Positions 47,897 through 58,089 are shown, counted from the stretch's first letter. The stretch: DNA of 64,000 bases from Bacteroidetes bacterium OLB9 (GCA_001567255.1 LNBW01000052.1:1-64000), one strand, 5' to 3'. Notes: generated by a model not told the origin, from the letters alone. Made by a program: numbers and translations.

Positions 47897-49417
47897 TTAA
47901 TTTTTTGATTGAGCAAAAGCTACGATTTGTTCAGCTGTGGTCCTATCATTGCTTAGTCTAGGGATTTTCGACTGACCGCCAAGTTTACCTTTATGTTTCA
48001 GCCAGTTTGAAAAAGTACCACATGGCAATACATTTAATTTTAACTGAACTAACGCTAAATCCTTATATCTCTTAGCATCATAATCCGAATTAACTGACCG
48101 TAGCGATTCATCAAGCACTTTTGAAAAATCATTCACATTGTCAGGTGCTTTTGAAAACTCTACCCACCATTCATGTCCTCCTTTATCTCCATCTTTCATA
48201 AAAACTGGTGCCACCATATAATCTGATACTTCTGCATCAAGGATTTCACAAGCCATGCGGATTGCTTTATCTGTGTTATGCACCATAACTTCTTCTCCAA
48301 AAACATTGATATAATGCTTTGTCCGACCGGAAACCATAATTCTATAAGGCATTGTGCTTACAAATCTAACTACATCTCCAGGCATATAACGCCATAATCC
48401 TGATAGTGTAGAGATCACTATGCAATAATCTTTGCCTACTTCAACATCAGTAATATCTAACACATCAGGGTTAGGATCATTCATTTGTTCTATAGGTATA
48501 AACTCATAATAGATTCCATTGTCAAGTAATAGGAGCATACCTTTTTCTCCTAGTCGATCCTGTACTGCAAAATATCCCTCTGAAGCATTATAAACTTCAT
48601 AATAGTCAAAATCATCACCTGGCAAAAATTGTTTAAATTGATTAACATAAGGCTCAAATCCGACTCCACCATGCAAATAAGTTTTTACTTCAGGCCAAAC
48701 TTCGCGCATATGATTTTTACCTGTGATTTCTAAAATACGCTTAAAGAGCACCAGCGTCCATGTAGGTACGCCTCCAAACATGACCACACGTTCATTAGAA
48801 GTGATTTGAGCCATTCTTTCGATTTTTTCCTCCCAATCTGCCATAAGGGCTGTCTCAAAATCAGGTGTATAGAAAGGCCTACCAACCATGGGCATGCGAT
48901 TGAGTAGTATAGCAGAAACATCACCTACAATCACATTGTCGCTCCATTGAGTGAGTGATCCACCCATTATAAGGTTCTTACCGTCAAATACTTTGGTGTC
49001 CGGTCTATTTTTATAGAGTATTGACATAGCATCCCAACTTCCCGCAACATGATTCTCAAACAAAACATCATCAGTCATAGGGATAAATTTACTTTTATCA
49101 TTGGTAGTGCCTGAAGACTTTGCATACCATAAAACCTTGCCCGGGTAAAGTTGATCCTCTTGTCCCTCCATCATTTTCTGCACATAAGGATAAAGTGCTT
49201 CATATTGAGTTAATGGCAATCTTTTTTTATAATCTGCTATACTCCTTACACCCTTAGCTCCAAAATCCTCCCCATATTGTGTTTGCTTTAATTTTGAAAG
49301 TAATGTTTCAAACACATCCTTTTGCAATTGTGCAGGAGTTGAACTCATAGCTTGTATGCGTGAGTTCCGATATTTTAAGTAACCTTTAATCAGTGTGTTG
49401 AAAAACGAGTACAACAT
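47897..49417 (-). CDS. GH3-family acyl-adenylate/acyl acid-amido synthetase-like protein
   Basis: A 506-residue member of the GH3 family, known in plants for joining jasmonate or auxin to amino acids; bacterial homologues have unknown substrates. The ATP-binding motif YAKSSGTTNDKSKFIPMT (about residues 98-115) is clear. GLWRYMPGDVVRF and INVFGEEVMVHN in the second half fit the adenylating-enzyme fold. No signal peptide, so cytoplasmic. A TATTTTTG box lies upstream. It is a single gene with 75 bases to the next small ORF. Confidence 0.88.
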   Translation of the reverse strand: MLYSFFNTLIKGYLKYRNSRIQAMSSTPAQLQKDVFETLLSKLKQTQYGEDFGAKGVRSIADYKKRLPLTQYEALYPYVQKMMEGQEDQLYPGKVLWYAKSSGTTNDKSKFIPMTDDVLFENHVAGSWDAMSILYKNRPDTKVFDGKNLIMGGSLTQWSDNVIVGDVSAILLNRMPMVGRPFYTPDFETALMADWEEKIERMAQITSNERVVMFGGVPTWTLVLFKRILEITGKNHMREVWPEVKTYLHGGVGFEPYVNQFKQFLPGDDFDYYEVYNASEGYFAVQDRLGEKGMLLLLDNGIYYEFIPIEQMNDPNPDVLDITDVEVGKDYCIVISTLSGLWRYMPGDVVRFVSTMPYRIMVSGRTKHYINVFGEEVMVHNTDKAIRMACEILDAEVSDYMVAPVFMKDGDKGGHEWWVEFSKAPDNVNDFSKVLDESLRSVNSDYDAKRYKDLALVQLKLNVLPCGTFSNWLKHKGKLGGQSKIPRLSNDRTTAEQIVAFAQSKN

Positions 49418-49487
49418 GGTTTTATTTTTTAATGTGATATTACTTTAAATGCATTGAAATTGAATTATCCTTTATTGTACATCGTTA

Positions 49488-49495
49488 CAAAAATA
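49488..49495 (-). promoter_or_regulatory. -7 box for the GH3 gene
   Basis: Minus-strand TATTTTTG matches TAnnTTTG, 71 bases before the start codon. Confidence 0.4.
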
Positions 49496-49567
49496 CGCAT
49501 TTAATCAAATTTGAATCATAAAAATAGTACCTAAATGCTTCAATTCACAATTTTGTTCTCATCAATG

Positions 49568-50410
49568 TTATTTCTTGTCAGACTGCAAGAATTTATTTAT
49601 CATTCGGTTAGTCGTTCCAAGCAAAATTATAAAAGCCAAAACAATACATATTAATACCGTCAGTACTACATAATACCATTGGATGATTTCTGCAAAAATA
49701 CTATCTGAATAATATAAAAAAGCCCATAATCCAGCAATAAATATTAGAGTTACAATTATTGCTTTGATTCCCATAAAAAACGCAGCCTTTAAATATGGCT
49801 TTTTAACAAATGATTTTTCAGCTCCTACTAACTGCATGGTTCTTATCTCTTTCACATTACTATAAAGCGTGAGCTGTACTGTACTAAAAATGATGGAAAT
49901 GGCTAGAATCACAAAACACAAGGCCAGAATCAAAATACCAAACGAGACCTTTTCAAGATTTGACTGAACCATATCCAGACTTTCATTTTCATAATAAAGG
50001 CCTCGAACACCTTTCTCATACTCGATTTCCTTTTTAATGGCTTTAATTCGATCCTCTGAATACTGATCTGATTTAAGGTTGAACTTAATGATATCATTGA
50101 ATGGATTTTCGTTCTCATCTTGATTGATCACCAATTCTTTTGACATAAACTCCAATGCGTATTCCTTTGAAAGAAACTCAACTGATTGAGGAATGACGCC
50201 ATTATAATCTTTAATTATATCCTGCAATCTCTGAACTTCACCCGAAGGAAGGTCATTTTCTAATTCAACAAGGATATTTAGATTTTCCTTTACAATATTA
50301 GTTATATTGCCCGAATGAAAAAATATCAACAAAAATAAGGAAATCAATACCAGCACAATGGATGTGGACAAAGTAGCATAAAACTGTGTTGGCTTTTGAT
50401 TTTGTGACAT
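49568..50410 (-). CDS. ftsX: Cell division permease-like protein FtsX
   Basis: FtsX couples FtsE ATPase activity to peptidoglycan hydrolases at the septum. Four transmembrane helices are visible: residues about 14-28 and three in the C-terminal half (FGILILALCFVILAIS, GIKAIIVTLIFIAGL and a final one). Between helix 1 and 2 is the extracellular domain with FLSKEYALEFMSKEL. The conserved LVGAEKSFV loop precedes helix 3. Length (280) is normal. FtsE is not adjacent here. Confidence 0.92.
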   Translation of the reverse strand: MSQNQKPTQFYATLSTSIVLVLISLFLLIFFHSGNITNIVKENLNILVELENDLPSGEVQRLQDIIKDYNGVIPQSVEFLSKEYALEFMSKELVINQDENENPFNDIIKFNLKSDQYSEDRIKAIKKEIEYEKGVRGLYYENESLDMVQSNLEKVSFGILILALCFVILAISIIFSTVQLTLYSNVKEIRTMQLVGAEKSFVKKPYLKAAFFMGIKAIIVTLIFIAGLWAFLYYSDSIFAEIIQWYYVVLTVLICIVLAFIILLGTTNRMINKFLQSDKK

Positions 50411-50428
50411 TATTGATTTTTAGATTTG

Positions 50429-50436
50429 CAAAGATA
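50429..50436 (-). promoter_or_regulatory. -7 box for ftsX
   Basis: Minus-strand TATCTTTG, exact TAnnTTTG match, 19 bases before the ftsX start. Confidence 0.5.
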
Positions 50437-50508
50437 TATATTTTTTCATCATTTGAATGAGATTTTAAATTTCATTGCAACTAGGAATCGATACTATTAA
50501 ATACAAAA

Positions 50509-50535
50509 AAAGCCGATATCAATTGTACCGGCCTT
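50509..50535 (-). terminator. Intrinsic terminator of pdhB
   Basis: On the minus strand AAGGCCG pairs with CGGCTTT (one G-U) around a 13-base loop and continues into a T run of seven in total. It follows the pdhB stop by about 30 bases and separates it from ftsX. Confidence 0.7.
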
Positions 50536-50565
50536 GTTAGTTTCAGCGTAAATGAATATTAAATA

Positions 50566-51552
50566 TTATCTTTTGACGTACATCACTTCTTTAACCGCCT
50601 TAATCACTTTGGCAGGCGTAGGTAGGTATTCGTCAAGAAAAACAGAAGAATACGGCAGTGAAGTATCAGCAGCATTGACTCTGGTCACCGGTGCATCGAG
50701 GTAATCAAATGCATACTTTTGGATCTCATAAGCAATCTCAGCACTTACACCGGCAAAAGGCCATGATTCATCCACTACAACCATTCTATTGGTCTTTTTA
50801 ACAGAGTCAACCAGGGTTTTATAATCTAATGGGCGTATCGTTCTTAAGTCGATAATTTCTGCTGAGATACCTTCTTTCTCTAATTCTACTGCTGCCTCCT
50901 TAACTACTTCTATCATCTTGTTGTATGAAACCAGTGTAACGTCAGTTCCTTCTTTTCTAACAGCGGCCTTTCCTATCGGCACAATATAATCACCTTCTGG
51001 CACTTCACCTTTATGACCATACATTAGTTCTGATTCCATCATACATACCGGATCATTGTCACGGATTGCAGCCTTGAGCAAGCCTTTAGCATCAGCAGGG
51101 TCAATGCAGGATATGACCTTAACCCCCGGTACATTTGCCATCCAGCTTTCAAAAGTCTGTGAATGCTGCTGGGCGAGTTGTCCAGCTGAACCTGATGGTC
51201 CACGGAATACAATCGGACACATGAATTGTCCTGCAGACTGTGACATCGTTTTTGCAGCATTATTAACAATCTGATCAAATGCAAGCACTGCAAAGTTCCA
51301 CGTCATAAACTCTACAATCGGTCTGAGACCATTCATGGCTGCTCCTACTCCAATACCGGCAAATCCTAGCTCTGTAATCGGTGTATCAATCACCCGCTTC
51401 GGACCAAATTCATCAAGCATACCTTTACTTACCTTATAAGCACCATTGTACTGCGCAACTTCTTCACCCATCAAGAACACATTTTCATCTCTTCTCATCT
51501 CTTCAGACATCGCCTCTCCTAATGCTTCTCTCAATGTCAAAACTTTGGCCAT
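50566..51552 (-). CDS. pdhB: Pyruvate dehydrogenase E1 component, beta subunit
   Basis: Beta subunit of the heterotetrameric E1 of pyruvate dehydrogenase, using thiamine diphosphate to form acetyl-CoA with E2/E3. Visible are LREALGEAMSEEMRRDENVFLMGEEV, RVIDTPITELGFAGIGVGAAMNGLRP and the loop FRGPSGSAGQLAQQHSQ that closes the active site. Length (328) is typical. The alpha subunit is not adjacent. This is separate from the fused E1 near 18.5 kb, which is of the branched-chain type. Confidence 0.92.
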   Translation of the reverse strand: MAKVLTLREALGEAMSEEMRRDENVFLMGEEVAQYNGAYKVSKGMLDEFGPKRVIDTPITELGFAGIGVGAAMNGLRPIVEFMTWNFAVLAFDQIVNNAAKTMSQSAGQFMCPIVFRGPSGSAGQLAQQHSQTFESWMANVPGVKVISCIDPADAKGLLKAAIRDNDPVCMMESELMYGHKGEVPEGDYIVPIGKAAVRKEGTDVTLVSYNKMIEVVKEAAVELEKEGISAEIIDLRTIRPLDYKTLVDSVKKTNRMVVVDESWPFAGVSAEIAYEIQKYAFDYLDAPVTRVNAADTSLPYSSVFLDEYLPTPAKVIKAVKEVMYVKR

Positions 51553-51589
51553 AATTATATTATTTTATGTACTGTTTTTAAAATTTTGG

Positions 51590-51618
51590 CAAATTTAGTA
51601 AAATTATTCCTGTGACAA
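51590..51618 (-). promoter_or_regulatory. Consensus promoter of pdhB
   Basis: Minus strand shows TTG (51616-51618), an 18-base spacer and TAAATTTG (51590-51597), a full -33/-7 match, with the -7 box 37 bases before the start codon. Confidence 0.65.
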
Positions 51619-51739
51619 AATAATTAACTGCAGTAATCTTCACGTATTTTAATCCAAACTTATTTCTCTGCTTTCTATTTCCAATTAACCCTCAACAAAA
51701 TGTATTATTGACATTCCTTTAATTCATTGAATCAAGCTA

Positions 51740-53017
51740 TCAATACCCGTATTTATCTTTCCAAATTCCTCTAAGGTATGCTGCATATTTTTGTTCAGAC
51801 TGATTATCTCCAGGGCGATAAAAGGCAGTGCCCTTGATATCATCAGGCAAGCATTCCATATCAGACGCTCCTGGCTTGTAATCATGTGCATATTGATATC
51901 CTAGTCCGTAGCCTAGCTCCTTCATCAGCTTTGTAGGTGCATTGCGCAAGTGGAGTGGCACTGATTTATCGCCAGTCTTTTGCACCATTTCAATGGCACT
52001 ATTTATAGCCTTATAGGTACTATTGCTCTTAGGAGAACAGGCTAAATATACAGCAGTTTGTGACATTACGATACGTCCCTCCGGCATTCCTATATGATGT
52101 ACAGCTTGAAAACAATTATTGGCTAACAAAAGTGCATTTGGATTAGCAAGTCCGACATCCTCTGATGCCAATATAATCATTCTTCTACAAATAAAAAGCG
52201 GATCCTCTCCACCTTCTATCATTCTTGCTAAATAATATACCGCTGCATTTGGGTCAGATGCTCGCATCGACTTAATGAAAGCAGAAATTAGGTCGTAGTG
52301 CTGTTCGCCTGCTTTATCATATTTACTGATATTTTGTTGAATCACACTACTGACCAGCTCATCTGTCACAATAATTTCTTCATCTCCTGAAAACTGATTT
52401 ACAACTAACTCGAGTCCATTATACAACTTCCGCCCGTCTCCACCCGAAAAAGCAATCAAGGCATCGTAAGATTCTACTTTAATTTGCTTCGTTTTTAGCA
52501 CTTCGTCTTCACTAATTGCCTTATCTATCATTTTGACCATATGATGTTTTTCAAGCGGCTTAAGTACATAGACCTGACACCTTGATAGTAGAGCGGGTAT
52601 CACTTCAAATGAAGGGTTTTCAGTAGTTGCACCTATCAAGGTTACCACTCCTTTTTCTACCGCACCAAGCAAAGAATCCTGCTGCGATTTACTGAACCGA
52701 TGGATTTCATCAATAAAAAGTACAGGATTGAGACTGGAGAAAAAACGTTTTGATTTAGCCAGTTCAATGGTTTCTCTTATATCTTTCACACCACTATTGA
52801 TAGCAGAAAGACTGAAAAATGCTCGTTTTTGAGTCTCAGCCACCATATTAGCAAGGGTGGTCTTACCTACTCCAGGTGGACCCCATAGTATGAAAGAAGG
52901 CAAAGAGCCTGTCTCAAGAATTTTATTCAACACTGCGCCTTGTCCGACCAGGTGCTCTTGTCCAATATAATCTTTAATTGCCTTGGGCCTCATTCTTTCA
53001 GCAAGTGGCTGATTCAT
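51740..53017 (-). CDS. rarA: Replication-associated recombination ATPase RarA
   Basis: A AAA+ clamp-loader-like ATPase acting at stalled replication forks. N-terminal LAERMRPKAIKDYIGQEHLVG, Walker A WGPPGVGKTT, Walker B LFIDEIHRF, sensor 1 GATTENPSFEV and the C-terminal tetramerisation domain beginning DLISAFIKSMRASDPNAA are all present. Length (425) is normal. It diverges from the ZIP transporter gene. Confidence 0.96.
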   Translation of the reverse strand: MNQPLAERMRPKAIKDYIGQEHLVGQGAVLNKILETGSLPSFILWGPPGVGKTTLANMVAETQKRAFFSLSAINSGVKDIRETIELAKSKRFFSSLNPVLFIDEIHRFSKSQQDSLLGAVEKGVVTLIGATTENPSFEVIPALLSRCQVYVLKPLEKHHMVKMIDKAISEDEVLKTKQIKVESYDALIAFSGGDGRKLYNGLELVVNQFSGDEEIIVTDELVSSVIQQNISKYDKAGEQHYDLISAFIKSMRASDPNAAVYYLARMIEGGEDPLFICRRMIILASEDVGLANPNALLLANNCFQAVHHIGMPEGRIVMSQTAVYLACSPKSNSTYKAINSAIEMVQKTGDKSVPLHLRNAPTKLMKELGYGLGYQYAHDYKPGASDMECLPDDIKGTAFYRPGDNQSEQKYAAYLRGIWKDKYGY

Positions 53018-53169
53018 ATATACTTCATTTAAGTTGCGTAAAGATAAAAATAGATTATCAATTAGAGACAGTAATTAAAATTGGTTTGTTCTGCTACAAA
53101 ATTTATTCTGAATTGATTAATTTATTATAAATTTATTTTATCATTACAGTCTAAAATACAATTCATACA

Positions 53170-53988
53170 ATGTTTGATGCTATAGTGCAATGGTTTTCAA
53201 GTTTAAATCCAGTGGTAGCGGCATTGGTTGCAACTATTTTTACTTGGGGTATGACTGCCTTAGGTGCTGCCTTTGTTTTTCTATTTAAATCCATGAATCG
53301 AACGTTGCTAGATGGGATGCTTGGATTTACTGGAGGCGTAATGGTAGCTGCTAGCTTCTGGAGTTTACTTGATCCTGCTATCTCGATGTCTGAAGGCGAA
53401 GGATTTATCAAAGTAATACCGGCAGCGGTTGGCTTTTTGCTAGGTTCATTGTTTATTTTTGGTTTAGACAAAGTCCTGCCTCATTTACACCTAAATACGC
53501 ACCAAAGTGAAGGAACAAAAACAAGTTGGCATCGAACCACACTGTTAGTACTGGCTATCACGCTGCATAACATTCCTGAAGGGTTAGCTGTAGGTGTACT
53601 ATTTGGCGGGGTGGCAGCTGGTGTTCCGGAAGCTACACTTGCAGGTGCTATTGTTCTCGCTATAGGTATTGGTATTCAAAATTTTCCTGAGGGTATGGCC
53701 GTTTCCATCCCACTTAAAAGAATGGGCATGTCCAATTTTAAGAGTTTCTTTTATGGGCAGGCATCTGCGATTGTAGAACCCATAGCTGCCGTAGGTGGTG
53801 CTATGGCTGTCCATTTCTTCACTCCGATTTTGCCCTATGCGCTAGCGTTTGCTGCTGGTGCAATGATTTTTGTGGTTGTCGAGGAGGTTATACCTGAAAC
53901 GCAACAGGACAACAACACAGATATTGCAACGATGGGTTTCGTTATAGGATTTATCATTATGATGGTTCTAGACGTTGCCCTAGGATAA
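53170..53988 (+). CDS. ZIP-family metal transporter
   Basis: A 272-residue divalent metal permease (zinc is most usual; iron or manganese possible). Eight transmembrane helices are consistent with the hydrophobic pattern. The metal site motifs are intact: HNIPEGLAVG in helix IV and QNFPEGMAVS in helix V. A short His-rich loop (PHLHLNTHQSEG) between helices III and IV is typical of metal sensing. It is of the GufA/ZupT-like branch. No regulator is adjacent. Confidence 0.92.
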   Translation: MFDAIVQWFSSLNPVVAALVATIFTWGMTALGAAFVFLFKSMNRTLLDGMLGFTGGVMVAASFWSLLDPAISMSEGEGFIKVIPAAVGFLLGSLFIFGLDKVLPHLHLNTHQSEGTKTSWHRTTLLVLAITLHNIPEGLAVGVLFGGVAAGVPEATLAGAIVLAIGIGIQNFPEGMAVSIPLKRMGMSNFKSFFYGQASAIVEPIAAVGGAMAVHFFTPILPYALAFAAGAMIFVVVEEVIPETQQDNNTDIATMGFVIGFIIMMVLDVALG

Positions 53989-54063
53989 TATTATTGTCAA
54001 GTATTCAATTATTTGAATATATAATTAAAATGTATCTAACTGCCTGCATAAGGCAAAAATCCT

Positions 54064-54071
54064 TACTTTTG
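54064..54071 (+). promoter_or_regulatory. -7 box for the PKD protein gene
   Basis: TACTTTTG, exact TAnnTTTG match, 23 bases before the start codon. Confidence 0.5.
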
Positions 54072-54093
54072 TTGTAATCTTAAAAACAAGGTC

Positions 54094-56760
54094 ATGAAAC
54101 AGTTACTTTTCACTATTATATTTATTATTACTTGTAGTCTTGATATCCATAGTCAGCATAAAATGATTATACCCGATCATTCAGGCATAAATATTGTAAC
54201 GAATACAGGCTCAGAAATCATTACTACACCACTTACCGGTACAATCAGCTCTAGTAAAATAACTGAAAACTGGGACATCAAAATGACCAACTTAGAAGCG
54301 CACTTTCATACCACCAGTATCTCCAAAGAGTTGTTTTCTGATTTGAAGGACAAAGCTAATGCTAGAAGAAATGCCCCTACTCAATTACACTATGTGCCGG
54401 AACCTAACAGAAATACACCTCCTTCTCCTTATCTGAACCATAATTTTCGAGGTAACATCAGAGGCAACTCAGTTCCAATGGACAATACTGTTGCGGTTTC
54501 AAAGAATGGTTTTATTGTTTCAGCGATTAACACCAATATAATTTTCACCAATCCAGCAGGAGAAATCACCTTTACAAAAAATCTGAGCGACTTTTTTACG
54601 CTTCTAGGTCTGGGCACGAGGATGTATGATCCAAGAGCTATATATGATATAGAAGAGAATAAATTTATCTTTATGTGCTTGCATGGATCTGATCCCAGCA
54701 GTACTGAGCTATGCATTGCCTTTTCAAAAACAGAAGACCCCAATGGAGAGTGGAATTATTATAAAATCAGTGGCAATCCTGCCAATGAAAATAACTGGTT
54801 TGACTATCCTAACATTGGTGTATCCAAAGCCGATTTTTACATTGCTGGACTCATGCGCAATGTTCAGGGCGACTGGCAATACTCTGTCATGTATCAAATT
54901 GATAAAAAAGCAGGGTTCGATGGCAAGGAGTTGCAATGGAAATATTACAATAAACTATTTGATGCAGATGGTCAACCATCTTTTAATCTCGTACCTGCTA
55001 TTTCAGGATGGGATTATCTCACATCGCCTGGTATGTATTTCGTTAGTAATCAGCCCAATGGCGGAAATAAATACAATCTTTATTATACTGATGCATCTTT
55101 GCACAACGATCCTATCTTGACATCACTTCAGACAACTGCTCTGCCCACCGAACTGGCTCCTGATGGACGTATGCTCAATACATCCAAAACACTCAACACC
55201 TTTGATAGTCGAATATGGTCAGCAATGTATCTCAACGGTACAATCCATATGGGTAGTCATGTCAATACACCAACAGGCGATGTCGGTTTATTTTATGGAA
55301 GAATGGGTGTTAGTAATATGCATATAGATGCAGATATATTTACTCAACCACGACAAGATTATGGTTTCCCTTCTTTTGCTGCTTTCGGCAAAAATGAAAA
55401 CGATCCTGAAATACTTGTCAATTATTTATTGGCAGGTCCTGATATTTATCCAGGGCAAGAGCAAAGAGTTTGTACAGGCATAGACAGTTCTTTTGAATGG
55501 AGTGCTCCCGTCTTATTGAAGAGCGGTACCGGTATAGTATCTGTCTTAAGTGATAATCGTGAACGCTGGGGAGACTATACTACCTGTCAACGTAGGTTTT
55601 CTAATAACAGAACAGAAGTATGGGTAACAGGTTGTTTTGGAGAATCCGGCAGTTATGGCACTTGGTTGGGACAGTACTTGCCTGAAGATGAAGTAGCAAA
55701 TGGACCTATTGGTGATTTTGTAGCCGATCTGACAACTACGCCAAAGAACAGTATTGTATCATTCAAAGATATTACCTCCGCAGATCCTATCAGCTGGAAT
55801 TGGACATTTCCAGGAGGAACACCCTCAACTTCTACTGAGCAGCACCCAAAAGTATCTTATGAAGCAGACGGTGTATATGATGTTACGCTAATGGTTACGA
55901 ATGCTTTGGGTAGTGATACAATCACCAAACACCATTATATCCACATTCAGGACCCTATAGAGAAGCCTATAGCTAATTTCGTCTATTCAAAAGACACTGT
56001 TTACGTTGATGACTTTGTTCAATTCACCTCTACAAGTAGTGCTAACACCATCAATCATCGGTGGACTTTCGTATCCGGCACACCACCCAGTAGCGCTGAT
56101 GCAAACCCACTGATTCAATACAAGAAGACTGGTGCTTTTCATGTTTCTCTCACAGTTCAGAACATTGCCGGTACTAATAATAAGACCGTACCTAAAGCCA
56201 TTACAGTCATTAAGAGGACACAACCCAAGGCAGATTTTATATCTAGCGCTAAGCAAATTATGTCCGGAGACAGTATTTATTTTATAGATTTGACTACTGG
56301 AGGACCGAGGGAGTGGTTGTGGAACTTTGAAGGTGGCACGCCAGAAACATCAACAGAAGTCAATCCTACTATCGTTTATGAAAATGAAGGGACATTTAAC
56401 GTAAGCCTGCAAGTAAGCAATGAAGCAGGTACGGATTTCATCAATATTGAAGACTATGTGACGGTGGGCACATCAGCAGTGAAAGATGAAAAACAGGCCA
56501 TTACTCGCATTTATCCTAATCCTATCCAAGCAGGTGATATTGTTTATACCGACCTGAATGTTGCAAATTCATCAAAATATAGAATAAATCTTCTAAATGA
56601 TAAAGGTGAACTGGTCAAAACACTTTACAATGACAAAATCAAGAGTGGACACAATGTATTTTCTTTTAGTACTTATCATTTACATCCAGGACTGTACCTC
56701 ATCGAGTTTGTCAATCCTAAGGCCAATTCAGAAATAAAAAGGATAGTTATTATAGATTAG
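54094..56760 (+). CDS. Large T9SS-secreted protein with three PKD domains
   Basis: An 888-residue exported protein. A signal peptide (LLFTIIFIITCSLDIHSQ) is followed by a region of about 500 residues that I cannot assign, beta-rich with several Trp and Asp, perhaps a propeller. Three PKD domains follow (about 548-622, 628-707 and 712-790), each with the WxFxGGTP-type core (for example WNWTFPGGTPSTS). A C-terminal type A sorting domain with YPNPIQAGD (about 805-888) directs type IX export. It may be an adhesin or a carbohydrate- or protein-binding surface protein. Confidence 0.85.
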   Translation: MKQLLFTIIFIITCSLDIHSQHKMIIPDHSGINIVTNTGSEIITTPLTGTISSSKITENWDIKMTNLEAHFHTTSISKELFSDLKDKANARRNAPTQLHYVPEPNRNTPPSPYLNHNFRGNIRGNSVPMDNTVAVSKNGFIVSAINTNIIFTNPAGEITFTKNLSDFFTLLGLGTRMYDPRAIYDIEENKFIFMCLHGSDPSSTELCIAFSKTEDPNGEWNYYKISGNPANENNWFDYPNIGVSKADFYIAGLMRNVQGDWQYSVMYQIDKKAGFDGKELQWKYYNKLFDADGQPSFNLVPAISGWDYLTSPGMYFVSNQPNGGNKYNLYYTDASLHNDPILTSLQTTALPTELAPDGRMLNTSKTLNTFDSRIWSAMYLNGTIHMGSHVNTPTGDVGLFYGRMGVSNMHIDADIFTQPRQDYGFPSFAAFGKNENDPEILVNYLLAGPDIYPGQEQRVCTGIDSSFEWSAPVLLKSGTGIVSVLSDNRERWGDYTTCQRRFSNNRTEVWVTGCFGESGSYGTWLGQYLPEDEVANGPIGDFVADLTTTPKNSIVSFKDITSADPISWNWTFPGGTPSTSTEQHPKVSYEADGVYDVTLMVTNALGSDTITKHHYIHIQDPIEKPIANFVYSKDTVYVDDFVQFTSTSSANTINHRWTFVSGTPPSSADANPLIQYKKTGAFHVSLTVQNIAGTNNKTVPKAITVIKRTQPKADFISSAKQIMSGDSIYFIDLTTGGPREWLWNFEGGTPETSTEVNPTIVYENEGTFNVSLQVSNEAGTDFINIEDYVTVGTSAVKDEKQAITRIYPNPIQAGDIVYTDLNVANSSKYRINLLNDKGELVKTLYNDKIKSGHNVFSFSTYHLHPGLYLIEFVNPKANSEIKRIVIID

Positions 56761-56917
56761 ACATTGTGTATGACTTCAGAATAATCATTAGATTTCGTCA
56801 CTTAAGTAAATGGTTCAAAACAGCTATTAGAAAGCATTTTATATTCAAATGGGTGAATCTAAATCGGCGACCACAAAATGACGAACTCAAAAAAAGATTA
56901 ATATTAGATATACACAA

Positions 56918-57259
56918 CTATTGAATTTTTTTGACGAATTCAGATTTCAGAGCCATCGCTCCAAAACCATCAATTTTGCAATCAATATTATGATCACTGT
57001 CCACTAACCGGATATTTCTCACCTTTGTGCCAGCCTTGATACCTTTTGGCATGCCTTTTACAGGTAGGTTTGTAATTATAACAACAGCGTCTCCATTTTG
57101 CAAAATATTGCCATTGGCATCCTTTACAACAAAGCCATCTTCGACTTTTGATGTTTCTTCAGGATTCCATTCATGACCACATTCAGGACATACAAGCAGA
57201 TTGTCCATTTCGTAAGTGTATTCAGAACTACATTGTGGGCAAGGTGCAAGATTAGACAT
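56918..57259 (-). CDS. PhnA/YjdM-family zinc ribbon protein
   Basis: A 113-residue cytoplasmic protein with an N-terminal zinc ribbon (CPQC at residues 8-11 and CPECGHEW at about 28) and the PhnA domain [25 protein letters not shown], an SH3-like fold. The family was once linked to phosphonate use, but no enzyme activity is shown, and no phn genes are nearby. A TATCTTTG box lies at 57291-57298 upstream. Confidence 0.93.
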   Translation of the reverse strand: MSNLAPCPQCSSEYTYEMDNLLVCPECGHEWNPEETSKVEDGFVVKDANGNILQNGDAVVIITNLPVKGMPKGIKAGTKVRNIRLVDSDHNIDCKIDGFGAMALKSEFVKKIQ

Positions 57260-57664
57260 AATAAAAATATTTAATATATTAAATAATGGCCAAAGATACC
57301 CAAAATAATAGAACTATTTCATGAAATATAACTTTTTACCTTATCATGATCACACAAAGATTTAAAAACCATCTTTAACCCAAATTAAGCATTAGAAATT
57401 TACTACATGAAAATGCTACTTCATATCTATTTGTCACAAAGTCTAATGAGAAATATGGCTTTAACATAAGTACAACAATAGCACCAAGTAAACATTCAAA
57501 TATAAAATATTATAAAAAATTATATATTTATTTTTCAAAAAACTTTTGTAGATAAAAATAAATCAATTATCTTTGCACCCTGAATTAGAAAAAGCAATAA
57601 AGTTTGCGGTATCTTTACTGACTAAAGTATTGATATTTAGGACATAAGGAACGTGAACCAACAA
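57260..57664. other. Gene-free gap before tRNA-Arg
   Basis: AT-rich stretch between the PhnA-like start and tRNA-Arg. It holds a minus-strand -7 box TATCTTTG (57291-57298) for the PhnA-like gene and the consensus + strand promoter at 57546-57575. Nothing else is supported. Confidence 0.5.
57546..57575 (+). promoter_or_regulatory. Consensus promoter of the tRNA-Arg/rpmB operon
   Basis: TTG (57546-57548), 19-base spacer, then TATCTTTG (57568-57575): a complete match to the Bacteroidota promoter. Transcription would start about 80 bases before tRNA-Arg. Confidence 0.75.
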
Positions 57665-57738
57665 GGCTCCGTAGCTTAACTGGATAGAGTACCTGACTAC
57701 GGATCAGGCGGTTGAAGGTTCGAATCCTTCCGGAGTCA
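57665..57738 (+). tRNA. tRNA-Arg (anticodon ACG)
   Basis: A 74-nt tRNA with acceptor GGCTCCG/CGGAGTC, anticodon stem CCTGA/TCAGG with anticodon ACG, T arm GAAGGTTCGAATCCTTC and discriminator A. CCA is not encoded. Inosine at the first anticodon base is expected. It lies 73 bases upstream of rpmB on the same strand. Confidence 0.96.
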
Positions 57739-57811
57739 CAAAAACAACGTAAAAAAAAGGAGCCAAACACTCCAACTAGTAAAAATTTGATCATTCGTAA
57801 AAAGAATTGAA

Positions 57812-58060
57812 ATGCCAAAAGTTTGCGATTTAACCGGCAAAAGACCTATGACAGGACACAAAGTATCTCACTCTAACATCAAGACAAAGAGGAGATTTAT
57901 GCCGAATTTAGTGAAGAAGAGATTTTTTATGCCTGAAACAGGTGAATGGATTACGCTTAGAATAGCTGCAAGTACATTGCGTACTATTGACAAAAAAGGT
58001 CTGTATGCTTATCTAAAAGAATTAAACCATCCCGCTGTTAAAGCAGGTGCAAAACATTAA
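57812..58060 (+). CDS. rpmB: Large subunit ribosomal protein bL28
   Basis: An 82-residue ribosomal protein starting MPKVCDLTGKRPMTGHKVSHSN, the bL28 hallmark, and ending with the RIAASTLRTIDKKGL segment. It has one Cys and so is not the zinc-binding form. First protein gene of the rpmB-rpmG-DUF4295-ftsY block typical of Bacteroidota. Confidence 0.97.
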   Translation: MPKVCDLTGKRPMTGHKVSHSNIKTKRRFMPNLVKKRFFMPETGEWITLRIAASTLRTIDKKGLYAYLKELNHPAVKAGAKH

Positions 58061-58089
58061 TTGATTAACAATAAAATAATATATTAGCA

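Noticed and set aside
54683..55120. 145-codon + strand ORF inside the PKD gene
   Set aside because: Alternative frame of the same strand within a longer, coherent secreted protein.
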